From Adenanthera pavonina (Eukaryota; Streptophyta; Magnoliopsida; Fabales; Fabaceae): 64,000 nucleotides of DNA. The stretch spans positions 13,238,827 through 13,302,826 of the forward strand of contig JAIVEN010000004.1 of the NCBI GenBank assembly GCA_026686845.1, written 5' to 3'. The notes beneath the pieces were generated by a model. It saw only the letters and a program-made list of their open reading frames with translations. It had not been told where the DNA came from and made no database searches. Positions 11,984-22,206 of this stretch are shown piece by piece (within the stretch, counting starts at the first letter, position 1; each line of letters begins with the position of its first letter). Made by a program: the position numbers and the translations under genes.

Positions 11984-13138
11984 CTAGTAGTTCAGAATAG
12001 GAGGTTCAGATTCATATAACTCTTCTTCCTGATCACTGCTGTGTGAGGGTGTGGCTTCTTCAGAAGCAAGTGCCATCAGACAAATGTTGGCAATCTCATC
12101 CTCATCTTCTTCTTCCTCATCTGAGCTGTTGCCCCATATAGATGAGATGTATGCCTTCTTCTTCTTTCCTTTATCAGTAGCTTTCTTTTCCTTTTCTTGT
12201 TTCTTGATGAATTGGGGGCAGTCCCACTTTATGTGTCCCTGCTTCTTGCATTCATAGCAAGTCACAGGTTCTTTTGTCTCTTTCTTGCTTTCTCCAGCTG
12301 CTCCTTTCTTGAAGAATCTCTTGTTCTTCTTCTTGCTGTAGAATCTTCCGAATTTTCTGACCAACATAGCCAGAGTTTCCTCATCCAGCTCATCTCCTTC
12401 ATCAGATTCTTCTTCCTTTTCATCAGCAGCTTTGAGGGCAAGGCCTTTCTTCTTTCTGTCCAGCCCAGCTTCCTTGAGTGCTTTGATTTTTCCTTCATAT
12501 TCCTCAAGGCTGCCGAAGAGAGCTGTGACAGAAGCCATTGATTCTCCTCTGGCTTCTTCTATTGCTGTCACCTTGGGCTGCCATTCCAGAGGGAGAGCTC
12601 TGAGTATTTTTCTTACTTTCTCAGATTGAGTGTATTCCTTTCCCAGGCTTTTGAGTTGATTCACAATGAGGGTGAATCTCTTTTGCAGCTCCTTTACAGT
12701 TTCTCCTTCAGCCATTCTGAAGCTTTCATACTCCCCAATGCACGTGTTCAGTCTGTTCTCCCTGACTCCAGATGTTCCTTCATGTGCAATCTGCAGAGTA
12801 TCCCACATTCCTTTTGCAGTGGTGCATTGCGAGACTCTGTAGAATTCATCTTGGTTTAGGGCGCTGACTAAACAGTGTTTTGCTTTGAAATTCAGTAGGA
12901 CTCTCCTTCTGTCCTCATCATTCCATTCTGCTTCCAGCTTCTCTTTGTGTCCTCCATCTTCAGTTAGAGTCATTGGAACGAAATCTCCTTTTTCAATGAC
13001 TGACCAGATGTCAAGATCAATTGATTGGAGGTAGATCTGTATTCTCATCTTCCAGTATCCATAATGCTCTCCACTGAAGCCTGGTGGTCTGTTAGTATTG
13101 TTCCCTTCAGGAAGTATACTCTCTCCAAAGCCAGCCAT
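11984..13138 (-). pseudogene. gag: gag of Sirevirus A (frameshifted C-terminus)
   Basis: Starts at the ATG of MAGFGESILPEG; the open frame reaches back to 13192 through the primer site but without an ATG. It encodes 384 aa: a copia-type gag core (RPPGFSGEHYGYWKMR, TTAKGMWDTLQIAHEG, YESFRMAEGE, LPLEWQPKV; UBN2/Retrotran_gag family), a Lys/Glu-rich hinge and a CCHC zinc knuckle CYECKKQGHIKWDC near residue 294. It ends early through a 1-nt deletion near 12003. Gag builds the virus-like particle and binds the RNA. In B and H the Trp codon inside this zinc knuckle is a stop; here it is intact. Confidence 0.92.
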
Positions 13139-13179
13139 TATAATTCCCGGACTGTGAGTTCCTTTGTATGGGAATCCGG

Positions 13180-13191
13180 GCTCTGATACCA
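13180..13191 (-). other. Primer-binding site of Sirevirus A
   Basis: The minus strand reads TGGTATCAGAGC, complementary to the 3' end of initiator tRNA-Met as usual for plant copia elements, two bases after the 5' LTR. Confidence 0.93.
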
Positions 13192-13193
13192 CT

Positions 13194-15052
13194 TGTTAGG
13201 AAGACTGACTTCCCAAGAGGGGGGTGAATTGGAAGTCTGAGATTTTTCTGCACAAAGTGAAGTTAGTGAAGATATCACAATATAATGAAAACAATGTGTA
13301 AAACAGAGCAAGGTGAAGGGTAGAGATAAAGAAAAGAGAACTCAGTGATTTATCCTGGTTCGGTCTATTCTCTTAACCTACATCCAGTCCCCAAGCCACT
13401 TCTTGAGATTTATCCACTATACAGCAAGAATTTCAGTGGGCTTCTTGCTAAAGCCACATTACATGAGTATGCTCTGTTTCTGAGCTCTCTCACACTCTCC
13501 AAGCACTTTCACTATGTGCTTCCCAATCCCCTTGTGAATACCCCTCACAAGTAAATCTATCTCCCAGATGAAGAATAGATTGATTACAATGAAATAACTC
13601 TCTTGTAAAGAGTGAATATGACAGATTAAGTACAAGTTTAGAAGTTAAGAGGGTAAAAGCTTTTGAGAAGAAGATTCAGCAGAAATTCAGTATATACAAG
13701 TTTGATTCGTTACCCACAACTTCAAATGATGTTGTATTTATAGATTTAGGTCTCAAATATCCGTTAGAGACTAAATCTATCCGTTGGGGAAGTTATTCAA
13801 CGGTTACTCTGAAAAACTATCCGTTTACCAACCGCATTTAATGTTTCTGACATACTGAAATTCGAATTTTGGTTGGCCAACAGACGAATTTCGAAGGAAC
13901 CGAAGATTAAAGCTTCCAACGTTACAGCACGAAGTTCGTCTGTTCATGAAGTGAAATTCGAATTTTGAAACTTACAAAACATTTTCACAATGTGACATAC
14001 GAATTTTCAAGAAGAAAGTTTTTCGGTTAAGTATGAACAGTGTTTTCAATTTTCTACAGTGCCTTCGAAATTCGAATTTTGGATCCCCAAAGTTCGTCTG
14101 TCCATTGAACGTTTAAAGGGACACAGTAGATTACTTTCTTCGAAATTCAAATTTTGAAAGGGCGAAATTCGTCTGTCAGAGAAACTCTTTTCAGACTAAT
14201 TTCATCATTCGAATGTTGCAAGTCTTTATCATTCGTATGTCAATGTTTCATTTCAATAGACTCAAGAACTTAGCTTCTGAAATTCGAATTTCAATGTTCA
14301 AAGTTCGTCTGTCAGAGAGCAGTTTTGAAACTTAACTCACTCTTGATTTCAGGTGAACTTTAACATAGTTTCAGACGAATTTCTTCCATTTTCTCAAATT
14401 TTGTTTTGTTTGAAATTCGAATTTTGAAGACTCAAAGTTCGTCTATTGTAAAGAAGCATCTTTCAGACTTATATGAAAATTCGAATGTTGGAACTTCAAA
14501 ATTCGTCTGTTAGAGAGCATTTATCAAACTCAATTTCATTTTGATTTTAGATGCACTTTATCATAGTTTCAGATGAATTTCTTTGGTTTTTACAAACTTC
14601 ATTTTACTTGAAATTCAAATTTTAAAAGTGTGAAGTTCGTCTGTTACAAAAGGCCTCTTTTCAGACTAGATGAAAATTTGAATTTTGGACAACCAAAATT
14701 AGTCTGAGAGAGAGCCATCTCTTCAGACTTATTCAGTTTTAGCTCGAAATTCTAATTTCCAAAGGCAAAGTTCGAATTTTCAACTTGACAGTTTAGTTTA
14801 AACTTTCTACCTTCGTCTGTTTGTAGGTGTTTTTCAAATATTCAAAGATTTAACATAAAATCAAAGTTTGAAAACATCTTTTCTTCAAATCAAAATCTTT
14901 TACCCAATCATACCAAAAACTAAAGATCCTACAAGAGATCTAACAGCAAATGCTCAGAAAATCTTCACTTGAAACAGCTTTGTTCTTCTTTGATATCTTC
15001 AATCCAAGCTCTTGAGTGTTGGTTTAAAATTATCAAAACTCTTGATTCAACA
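13194..15052 (-). repeat. 5' LTR of Sirevirus A
   Basis: 1859 bp. On the minus strand it begins TGTTGAATCAAG at 15052 and ends CCTAACA at 13194. It carries the motif array (about 13850-14820), four AACGG/CCGTT boxes (13761-13835) and a TATA box at 13736-13742. Its differences from the 3' LTR are mostly transitions, several at CG dinucleotides in the array. Confidence 0.95.
13736..13742 (-). promoter_or_regulatory. TATA box of the Sirevirus A 5' LTR
   Basis: TATAAAT on the minus strand, about 540 bp before the primer site, directly downstream of the AACGG/CCGTT cluster. The same position in B is 25732-25738, in S 52854-52860 and in H 58031-58037. Confidence 0.7.
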
Positions 15053-18000
15053 AAGCTAACATAATATTTAAATTTTACAATTTATATATCACTAATTAAT
15101 AAAATAATATGTAATTTTTAATATTAAAAAAATAGGCTTTTCAGGTGGACCTGCCATGAGCCAGGCTCAAAAAGTCCAAATTGTATTTTGACACTAAAAT
15201 TTGAGGCCCAGCCCGCTCATTTTTTCGAGCTTTTTCGGTCGGCCCATCGGGCTTGATCCATTTTGACAGCTGTACTTAAAAATGATTTCAATGTGGAAGG
15301 GAAAAGAGAAAGAAGTTTGAGGAAAATTACACCTAATGACTTGAAAGTTTTAAAAATTATAAATTTGTCTCGGTTAAGAGTATTGTTGTAAATATGAAAA
15401 TTTAAAGTCAAAATGAAGCTCTCAATGAGCTAAACCCAATGGATTATAGTATGGAATTCATTAAGGTCAAAATAATATTTGTTAGGTAATTAGGATTTAA
15501 TATTAATATTTTACCTGATAAAAGTCAGTTTAGACTACTGAAAAAGACAGTACTAATTTAGGGACAGTGATTAGGCCTTGCTCAAATATATTTTACATCA
15601 AAATAATGATTTTGGACTAAAAGTAATTATTAGATAATTCTATATCAATTTAATACCAATCGTGGTAAAAACATTTAATCGGTATGGATAAATTTAATCG
15701 GTAAAAGATATTTTGGCATATAAAAATTATTGAAGCAATTTTTGGCCAAAAAAATGATGTGAGTCATGTCTGGATCAATTTATGGACACATGTTGGATTT
15801 TTTAAAAAGCTTTTTAAAAGAAAAAGTAAAAAAAAGTAAATAGAAAAGTTAACTAGTTAGTTATATTACATAATTATCATTTGAAAACATAACACTTCAT
15901 CTTCCTCACGTCTCAAACACACTGAACCAGTGGCTTGGAGAGAGCAAGTGGTGTGACATTTGGGGAGAACAAGGGAAAAGAATAAAGCCAAAGATTAGGT
16001 CTCAAATTCTCAAGGTAATCTCTTGCAACTATTTTCTTATGATTCCTAGTATTTTTGAAGAGTTTTGAGGATTATTTTCTCTATATTTCCCTCTGAATTT
16101 TAACCTAGAGAGAGAAATAAGAGAGAGAAAATGAAGTCATGGAGGAATCAAATTATGAAAAGTGAAGTATATGCCACAAGATACAAGAATATGGCATTAG
16201 TTTGCAAGTTTGATGAGTTATTATTTTTCTACAATTTTCTCTATTTTTCTGCTATTTAGGATTTGTGAAAGAAAAGGAAATTTCAAGTTTTTTGACCTCA
16301 AAAATAGATTTCTTGGGTCCAAAATAGGTTAAAACAATCATGTTGTATAAGAAAATGCAAAAGGAAAGCAAAGTGAAAAATTACAATTAAAGTGAGCTCT
16401 TTATGAAGGAAATCATGTAATCAATGACTTAAGACCTTGTTTTATGATGTAATAGGGTTCAAGGAAGTGTTAGAGGATCAAAGAAAGGGTTTACGAAGTT
16501 TAGAAAGTGTTGGAAAGCCACAAGGTAGTTTACCAACCTAATCTTGCATTGTATTGTCATATAGTTTGCAATATTTTTGATGAGTTGCCTATTTGTTACA
16601 ATGTTGATTTGTGATGATTTGATGTTATTGACTGAGTTGTTTGAGGGGTTTTGAGACCTCAGAATGTCCAAAACCCAAGGGAAAACTCTGCCCAATTTTC
16701 TATAAAATGTTTGAGCATGAATGATTTTAAATGTTTGAATGATGATTTGATGATATGTGTTTGCAATACGTGATGATACATTTGCTTGATTGGTGGTAAA
16801 TACAGAGATTTCATGAATCTTATCCCTTCCAAATAGGCAATGCAAGGAGTTCAAAATGAGCTAAAAGAGATGAGGAAGAAATTAGTGGAAATTATGTTAT
16901 TGCAAGTATTGATGCTAATTTTGATAATATGCATAAATTTGTATGTAAAGGATAAATCATATATATATATATATACACTGATGCAAGCATGTTCCTTGAG
17001 ATATGTTTTGGTGTTATGTATGAAGTTGCAACACTGAATGATGGTGTAAGTATGTTATGAAATTTATTATGCTAAAGTATGGATGAAAGGGTTCAATCTG
17101 GATACCCTGATAGAATGTAGGTACTGTTTATTCGAAACAGAACAATTAATTTTATTATTTATATGATATAAAAGTAGATGGAATAAGCTTTTCATAGAGC
17201 CAAAGAACACCTCAATTGGTTAAGTATACTATTTATGGTGAATTTGTAAAGTTAGGGTTCAAAACCAGGGCATGGTTGGAAAACTGGAATGTTACTGAAG
17301 GTACTGGAAATTTCTGAAGGCATTACAAAATTGCACAGAGCTCCAAAAATTCAATGGTTTACATGTACAAAAATTTCTATATCTTAAGTTTAATATGAAA
17401 CTGATTTGGAAGTGATTGGAGTTATATAATGAGAGATATATAAGTTTTCCTAAGATTGTTCCAGTAAAAATAAAGTTCTGACCCTTGATAGCTCAAATTA
17501 ATGCCATGCCCATTCTAGTAGAATAAATGTACAAGAAACTATAGCTAGAAAGTAGACATATAGGGCTTTCTAATGACAGAGAATTCATGATTTGACTCAG
17601 GATGTCATGAGATATGAATTTTTAAAAATAAGGCCAAAACCTGGGAAGTTTCAAAATGACAAAATGTATAGTAAATATTTGAGAAATAAAATGTACAAAT
17701 TGGTCTTGAGAATACTCTGTTTCATATTTTTTCCATGTAGAAAAGCTTTCTAGATATTTTTAGAGACTTGAATCATTTTTAGATGATTTTTTCAGAATTA
17801 GTTATGAATTTTCAAAGTTCGTCGAGTAAAATGGAAAACGCATAATGAACAGTACCCGAAATAAAGAAAAATCTATTCCGATATTTTCATGCAATCAAGT
17901 CTCTGATCATGCAATAATGGATATAATTGGAGTCTAATACATGGGAAATGGACTTAAGTATAAGGTGTTACAATTTGGCTCAGTATAGAATAAGATATGA

Positions 18001-18372
18001 ATTTTTAAATTTATGGCTAGAATCTTGGAAAAGAGAAAAATTACCATTTGAATAGTAGATTTTGTGCAAAAAACTGTACTAATTGGCACGGTTGAAATGT
18101 GGCATGGTTGAAATGCTGTTTCATATTTTTTCCATGTAGATAAGATTTCAAGGTATTTTTAGAGACTTGAATCACTTTGATATGGTTTTTCTACAATTAG
18201 TTCAGAATTTTCAAAGTTTGCTTGGGAAAACTAGTTTACCAAATGAATAGTAACCCAGGATAATAAAATTTCCTATCTTAATCTATCATGTGATTCAAGC
18301 TTCTAAATATTATCAATGGAGCATAATAAGGTCCAATACATGGGTAATGTTGTCTATATTTAAGGTGTTACA

Positions 18373-20394
18373 ATTTAAGGAGTTGATTGAAAGCAACAAA
18401 CCCGTTGGTAAGTGGTTATTTTTGTATATAGAGTATTATGGGCCTTATAGGCATTAAGTGGTCTTCGTTGGTTGGAGTGGTTTAATTGAATTGTGTTGCT
18501 TGTTTGGGTATTTATTCTTGTTTGGTATACTGTTGTGATGTGGTTTTTGCATTGTACATATCCAGTTGGTCCTCTGATGGCCTGTTGAGGTGTCGTGTGA
18601 GTCCAAGCAACTCAAGGTAATTAGGGTGTAAATGCTTTTATACATTGCATAAATATATGCTTGAAACTTTTCATATCATGATATGCATGTTTAATAACTA
18701 GTAAATTTCCTAATTCTACTCCAAACTAATAATGAGAATGATAATGGCTAATGTATGTGTATATATATTTATGAGCATGATAAATATTGATATACATATG
18801 ATTATGGTGCATCCCAATGAGATATTTTGTATGTTGATATTACTATGCTAACATGATAGTAATTGGCAAAATATGACATGTTAGCATGCATTGGGTATTG
18901 TAACTCATTGTACATTGATAAGGCATGATATTATTAGGTGACACTATCCAAATACCGCGTGATATTTAGATCTGCTAAACAGCATACAAGGCTTTGTGCC
19001 TAGGTGGTAAGGCTTATGTTATCCTTATCACTAAATAGTCATCATTTGGCCAAGAGACTTAAGTGGCTATGGATTGGGAGTGCACCTTCTTTAAATGGCC
19101 ACTAATTCGGGTGGTCTAGGGGAAGGGAAGCCATGGTCCAACCATTAGTATAGTGGCCTTTGGCTGAGTCATAGCTAGTGGAAAGAGAGCTTGGTAGTTA
19201 TCCCAAAATTGGCCATCGCGGGTCATTGAAAGGGGGTTACTTGTTGGGGTTACATTGTGATGGTAACTAACCTATGGTTTTAGTCATGATTTGTTGGGAT
19301 TTCATTGCATATCATGGACATCACATTTGTACATTAGCTATTTGCATATGTTTATACCTTTGAAACTTTGAACTATCTTATTTAGTTACCTCTCGTTACA
19401 AGCACATATGTCTCACCTTGTGGCTAACAATTTCATGTGAAGGGTCCAACACTAGATAAGAGAAGAGTAAGGAGACTTAGCTCCCTTATTTTTTTGGGGA
19501 TTTTGGAGTTATCTCGGTTATTTTGGGGTATTGAACCTTTAAGAACTTGTATTGTTATTGTAGTGAAGTGCCAAGTGTAGTGATTGTATGGTACCAAGTG
19601 TTATTTGCCTGTATGCATGATATCTATGTTAATTTAGCCATGGAATGCTTGTTAATGCTTGCCAACTATGTGTTGTTGGTTATATTTGGTTTATGGATTT
19701 CCTGGAGTCCTTATGTTATGTATTGAACTATTAGCATGGTTGGTTATGAATGCATATTCCATCTTCTTAATTGTCATGTTTTGGGCTCGGGGTTGGTTGT
19801 CCCATGTGCATTTTGATGAGTTTGTTTGGGTCTTGGAGTTGGTTTGGATTGTTAAGGGTTTATGTCAAAAAGAGGAATGTAACCCATTGGTTTAGCTGGG
19901 ATTTAGGGGTCAAATTCTAGAGGAGTAGTTCTTTTAAGGTGTGACCTCTTTGGACAAGGTCTTTATGTACATTGTGACTTGTAAGTATGGTCTTTATTTC
20001 CAAATGGATGGCAATTTGGATTTTGGAGGGATTGGAGTCTTTGTTTGGCCTAAAATGACCATTCAGTTTTAAGTGTCCAAAATCTCCATATGGAGGAATT
20101 TTGAGGTGCAATTGTACATGTAGTTATAGGTGGTGTAGAGTGACTTGTTGATTTTGGAATCATGTTGATTAGAGTTTGGAGCGAGTTGTCCATGTTGGAA
20201 GTTCAAGAAAAATATTAGCAATATGTATTAGTCTTTGGCGTCGCGGCACCGAGCCTATCTAGCTCTCCTTGTTCAAAAGCTTGTTAGCTTCTCACCACGG
20301 CAAGCTCCCCTTTCTTGCATCCTAGTTGTTGTGTGATGATATTTTTGAACTTGGGAGTCCTGTCAAGGTGAAATCCTTAGGATATTACATTTGG
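18373..20394. other. Unassigned repeat-like sequence without genes
   Basis: No ORF with recognisable similarity. The composition and some phrases (a GC-rich island at 20236-20255 and a GGATATTACA end-like word followed by TTTGGTAG at 20381-20398) look like a further plant LTR ending near 20391, but I find neither a matching start nor a target duplication. Confidence 0.4.
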
Positions 20395-21184
20395 TAGTTG
20401 CTATTTTCCTTTTCATTTTCTTTTCCTCTTGAGAATTCAAATTCCTTTCCTTTCTCTTGGTTTATTTGCTGTTTGAAACCCACTAAATCCTTTGTTTATT
20501 CAAATTTGATCATCACATATTAGTTGCATATCATCTCATTTAGTGGTTGATTAGTTGGTAATTGCATTGTTGCATAGTAAGGTAATTTGTGTGTATTTAG
20601 GTTAGCATTTTTAATTAGCATTTAGGTACTATAGTAGTTAGTTAATGTAGTTTAGTCTTTCATTTCCATTCTATTTAATCTAGTTTAGTTCTCTTACATT
20701 TAGGTTAGCTTAAATATAGGTTTTGCATACTAGTTTCATTTAGGTTTAAGTAGTTTGCATTAGTTTAATTCTATTTAGTTTGCATTAGTTCTAATTTGTC
20801 TTATGTCTAATTAGTTTATTTTGCATCTATTTTCATATAGGTCTTGCATTAGATAGATTTTGAATTTCTAGTAATTAGTTTAGTCCATTCATTGCATGAC
20901 CTCATTCCATCTTCCATTCATTCTACATGCAAATTCCATACACCAATTCACACACTTTCACTCACATTCATTAATTCATTCATGCATCCATACATTGTGT
21001 TAGTTAGGTTTTGTCTAGTTTGATTGCATTTAGTTTAGGATTAGGCTTGATTTTCATTCTAGTTTTAGGTGCATTCTCTTTCTTAAATTTCACACTCATT
21101 TTGCATATATTTCATAATTGTTTCCTCTTTGTAAACATGACCTAGGTTGCATTGCACTATGCTACATTATCATTTGCACCTATC
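20395..21184. repeat. TTTAG-rich then CATTC-rich low-complexity stretch
   Basis: From about 20570 to 20890 the words TTTAG, TAGTT and AGTTTA recur irregularly. From 20880 to 21000 the words CATTC, TTCAT and ACACA dominate, followed again by TTAGTT words. This looks like an ancient degenerate simple repeat, possibly the untranslated leader of an LTR element ending near 20391. No coding capacity. Confidence 0.45.
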
Positions 21185-22206
21185 TTCTAAATTGTGTAAC
21201 CCAAGGACACGGTTGTCAATCAAACCAGAAATTAAACAGTTATCAAATCAGTTATAATCAAATTAATATATTTACCAGTTTACATTAATTAATTAAGATA
21301 AAAATAAGAATATTATAAATTGAAAGAATAAATTTTAAACTAAGAAAATAATAAAGTAACAAAAAACTAAAAAGTAAAAAAGATTAAAAAATAGATAAAA
21401 GTGTAATTTAAGATATAAAGAATGATAGTAAAAATAAAGAAATATTTTATAAAGTTATATCTAATGACATTGAATTTTTCATATAATTGGATATTTTAAA
21501 ATATGGATGAATGTGAAGATATGTTGTTAATTTAAATTATAGAAAATTGTTAAGATTTATTTTCTTAAAAAAGGTAATATGAATTGAAAACCTCATCCCA
21601 ACTCTTAGTCGCAGGGTCACTATTCCCCATTGCTAGTCCTATCATTGGCTTTTAATATGGGTTTTTACTAGGCACGTGAACTAACATGTGTGAATAGGTA
21701 GAAGGGAAAAAAATGACATGTCTACCCTAACCCTAATTGACCTAATCCTTGGTTGATCACAAGTCCCACTCAATCCCAATTTCTTTCCAGCAGTGCTTCC
21801 TCTCATCCAATTTATTTTCCACTTATATCCTTTCGTCATCATCTTCAGTCCATTTCCTGCCAATCATTTGTTTTCCTCCATTATTGTTCTTGCTTGTTTG
21901 TATCTTACATTAATAAGTTGTCCTCCTCCATTGTTGATGATTTGCCATTGTAAGATATGAAGAGGTAGGATCTTCTTTTTCTATTTGTCCCATTTGTTTC
22001 ATTTAGTATCACTTTCCATTGTCTTCCTTGTTGGTTATTTTCATTCTTTCGCTTCTCCCTGGTGATGTTCTCTTCTCACTCAGCCTCTCTGGGTCATTTT
22101 TCTTCTTCTTTTTCTTTCAACCACCTGAATCAATCAACTCGCCAATTTTACTAGTTCCCCATCGATTTAAGCCTAAGTTAACAAGCTCTTGACCAGTTCT
22201 CTCAAC
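21185..22206. other. Unassigned sequence, very AT-rich left half
   Basis: 21230-21580 is extremely AT-rich. 21600-22200 is pyrimidine-rich on the plus strand (TTCTTTTTC, CTTCTCCC words). No ORF of note, no clear terminal repeats; I cannot classify it. Confidence 0.35.

Larger units (their letters stand above)
3587..15052 (-). mobile_element. Sirevirus A (Ty1/copia, SIRE/Maximus type), full ends, minus strand
   Basis: An 11466-bp element with two 1859-bp LTRs, a tRNA-Met-type primer site, gag, integrase-RT-RNaseH, a third ORF and a polypurine tract, all on the minus strand. A perfect 5-bp target duplication AAGCT (3582-3586, 15053-15057) brackets it. RT words such as YVDDIIFGAT and the RNase H region match the SIRE/Maximus lineage as I know it. 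The two LTRs have equal length and differ at roughly 38 positions by eye (about 2 percent), mostly transitions, so the insertion is fairly recent. It cannot be autonomous: the second zinc knuckle and the protease region are deleted, and pol and ORF3 carry nonsense codons. Confidence 0.96.
3126..15274. mobile_element. Non-autonomous hAT-like DNA transposon, split by Sirevirus A
   Basis: The left terminus TAGAGGTGTCAAAT and the inverted right terminus TACAGCTGTCAAAA match at 11 of 14 positions. They are flanked by 8-bp direct repeats CTTAAGAA (3118-3125) and CTTAAAAA (15275-15282), a length typical of the hAT superfamily. Subterminal sequence is rich in GGGC/GCCC words on both sides (3140-3260 and 15130-15260) and the core is AT-rich. 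Without the Sirevirus it is about 680 bp with no ORF, hence non-autonomous. Sirevirus A lies in the AT-rich core. The superfamily rests on the duplication length and the terminal GTGTCAAA word. Confidence 0.75.
2488..17972 (+). mobile_element. Ty3/gypsy-type solo LTR G2 inside G1
   Basis: Starts TGTAATATCCC at 2488 and ends GGTGTTACA at 17972, flanked by a perfect 5-bp target duplication ATTTG (2483-2487 and 17973-17977). The sequence of G1 continues across the gap, which confirms insertion into G1. After removing the hAT-like element the LTR is about 3.3 kb. It has no internal region, so it is a solo LTR left by LTR-LTR recombination. It is longer than G1 because its first 600 bases (2488-3117) are only partly shared. 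The stretch 15283-17972 holds no gene; it has a purine-rich leader near 15935-16160 and an AT-dinucleotide run near 16959-16974. Confidence 0.87.
7..18372 (+). mobile_element. Ty3/gypsy-type LTR copy G1, split by nested insertions
   Basis: The LTR starts with TATAACATC (a decayed TGTAACATC) at 7 and ends with GGTGTTACA at 18372. Its own sequence is 7-2487 plus 17973-18372, about 2.9 kb; everything between belongs to LTR G2 and its passengers. The order of blocks (AT-rich start, purine-rich leader at 830-930, a late block with AGAGACTTGAATC at 18161) matches the other gypsy LTRs in the window. No primer-binding site follows the end, so this is a solo or truncated LTR. The flanks (GTATG at 2-6, ATTTA at 18373-18377) do not match as a target duplication, so one end may be rearranged. 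The superfamily is inferred from similarity to element C, which has a gypsy pol. Confidence 0.7.

Noticed and set aside
12197..12541. Open frames of 60-120 codons antisense to gag and ORF3 (for example 12197-12541, 26931-27275, 6701-6961)
   Set aside because: They mirror the Glu/Lys-rich coding strand (reading Ser/Phe/Leu on the other side) and appear in every copy of the sense gene.
13139..13192. Upstream extension of gag through the primer-binding site (starting VSEPGFP)
   Set aside because: It has no ATG, only GTG, and overlaps the primer site; the conserved ATG of MAGFGES is the better start.
16840..17037. 65-codon ORF in LTR G2
   Set aside because: It lies in non-coding LTR sequence, includes an AT-dinucleotide run and is not kept in G1.
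7..18372. G1 as the 5' LTR of a complete element
   Set aside because: No primer-binding site follows 18372 and no gag or pol is found downstream before the next unrelated repeat.
19659..19895. 78-codon ORF in the unassigned stretch
   Set aside because: Hydrophobic composition from GT-rich DNA; no recognisable family and no promoter context.
18373..20394. A clearly bounded additional LTR
   Set aside because: An end-like word near 20391 exists, but no TG start, partner LTR or target duplication could be found, so it is left unassigned.
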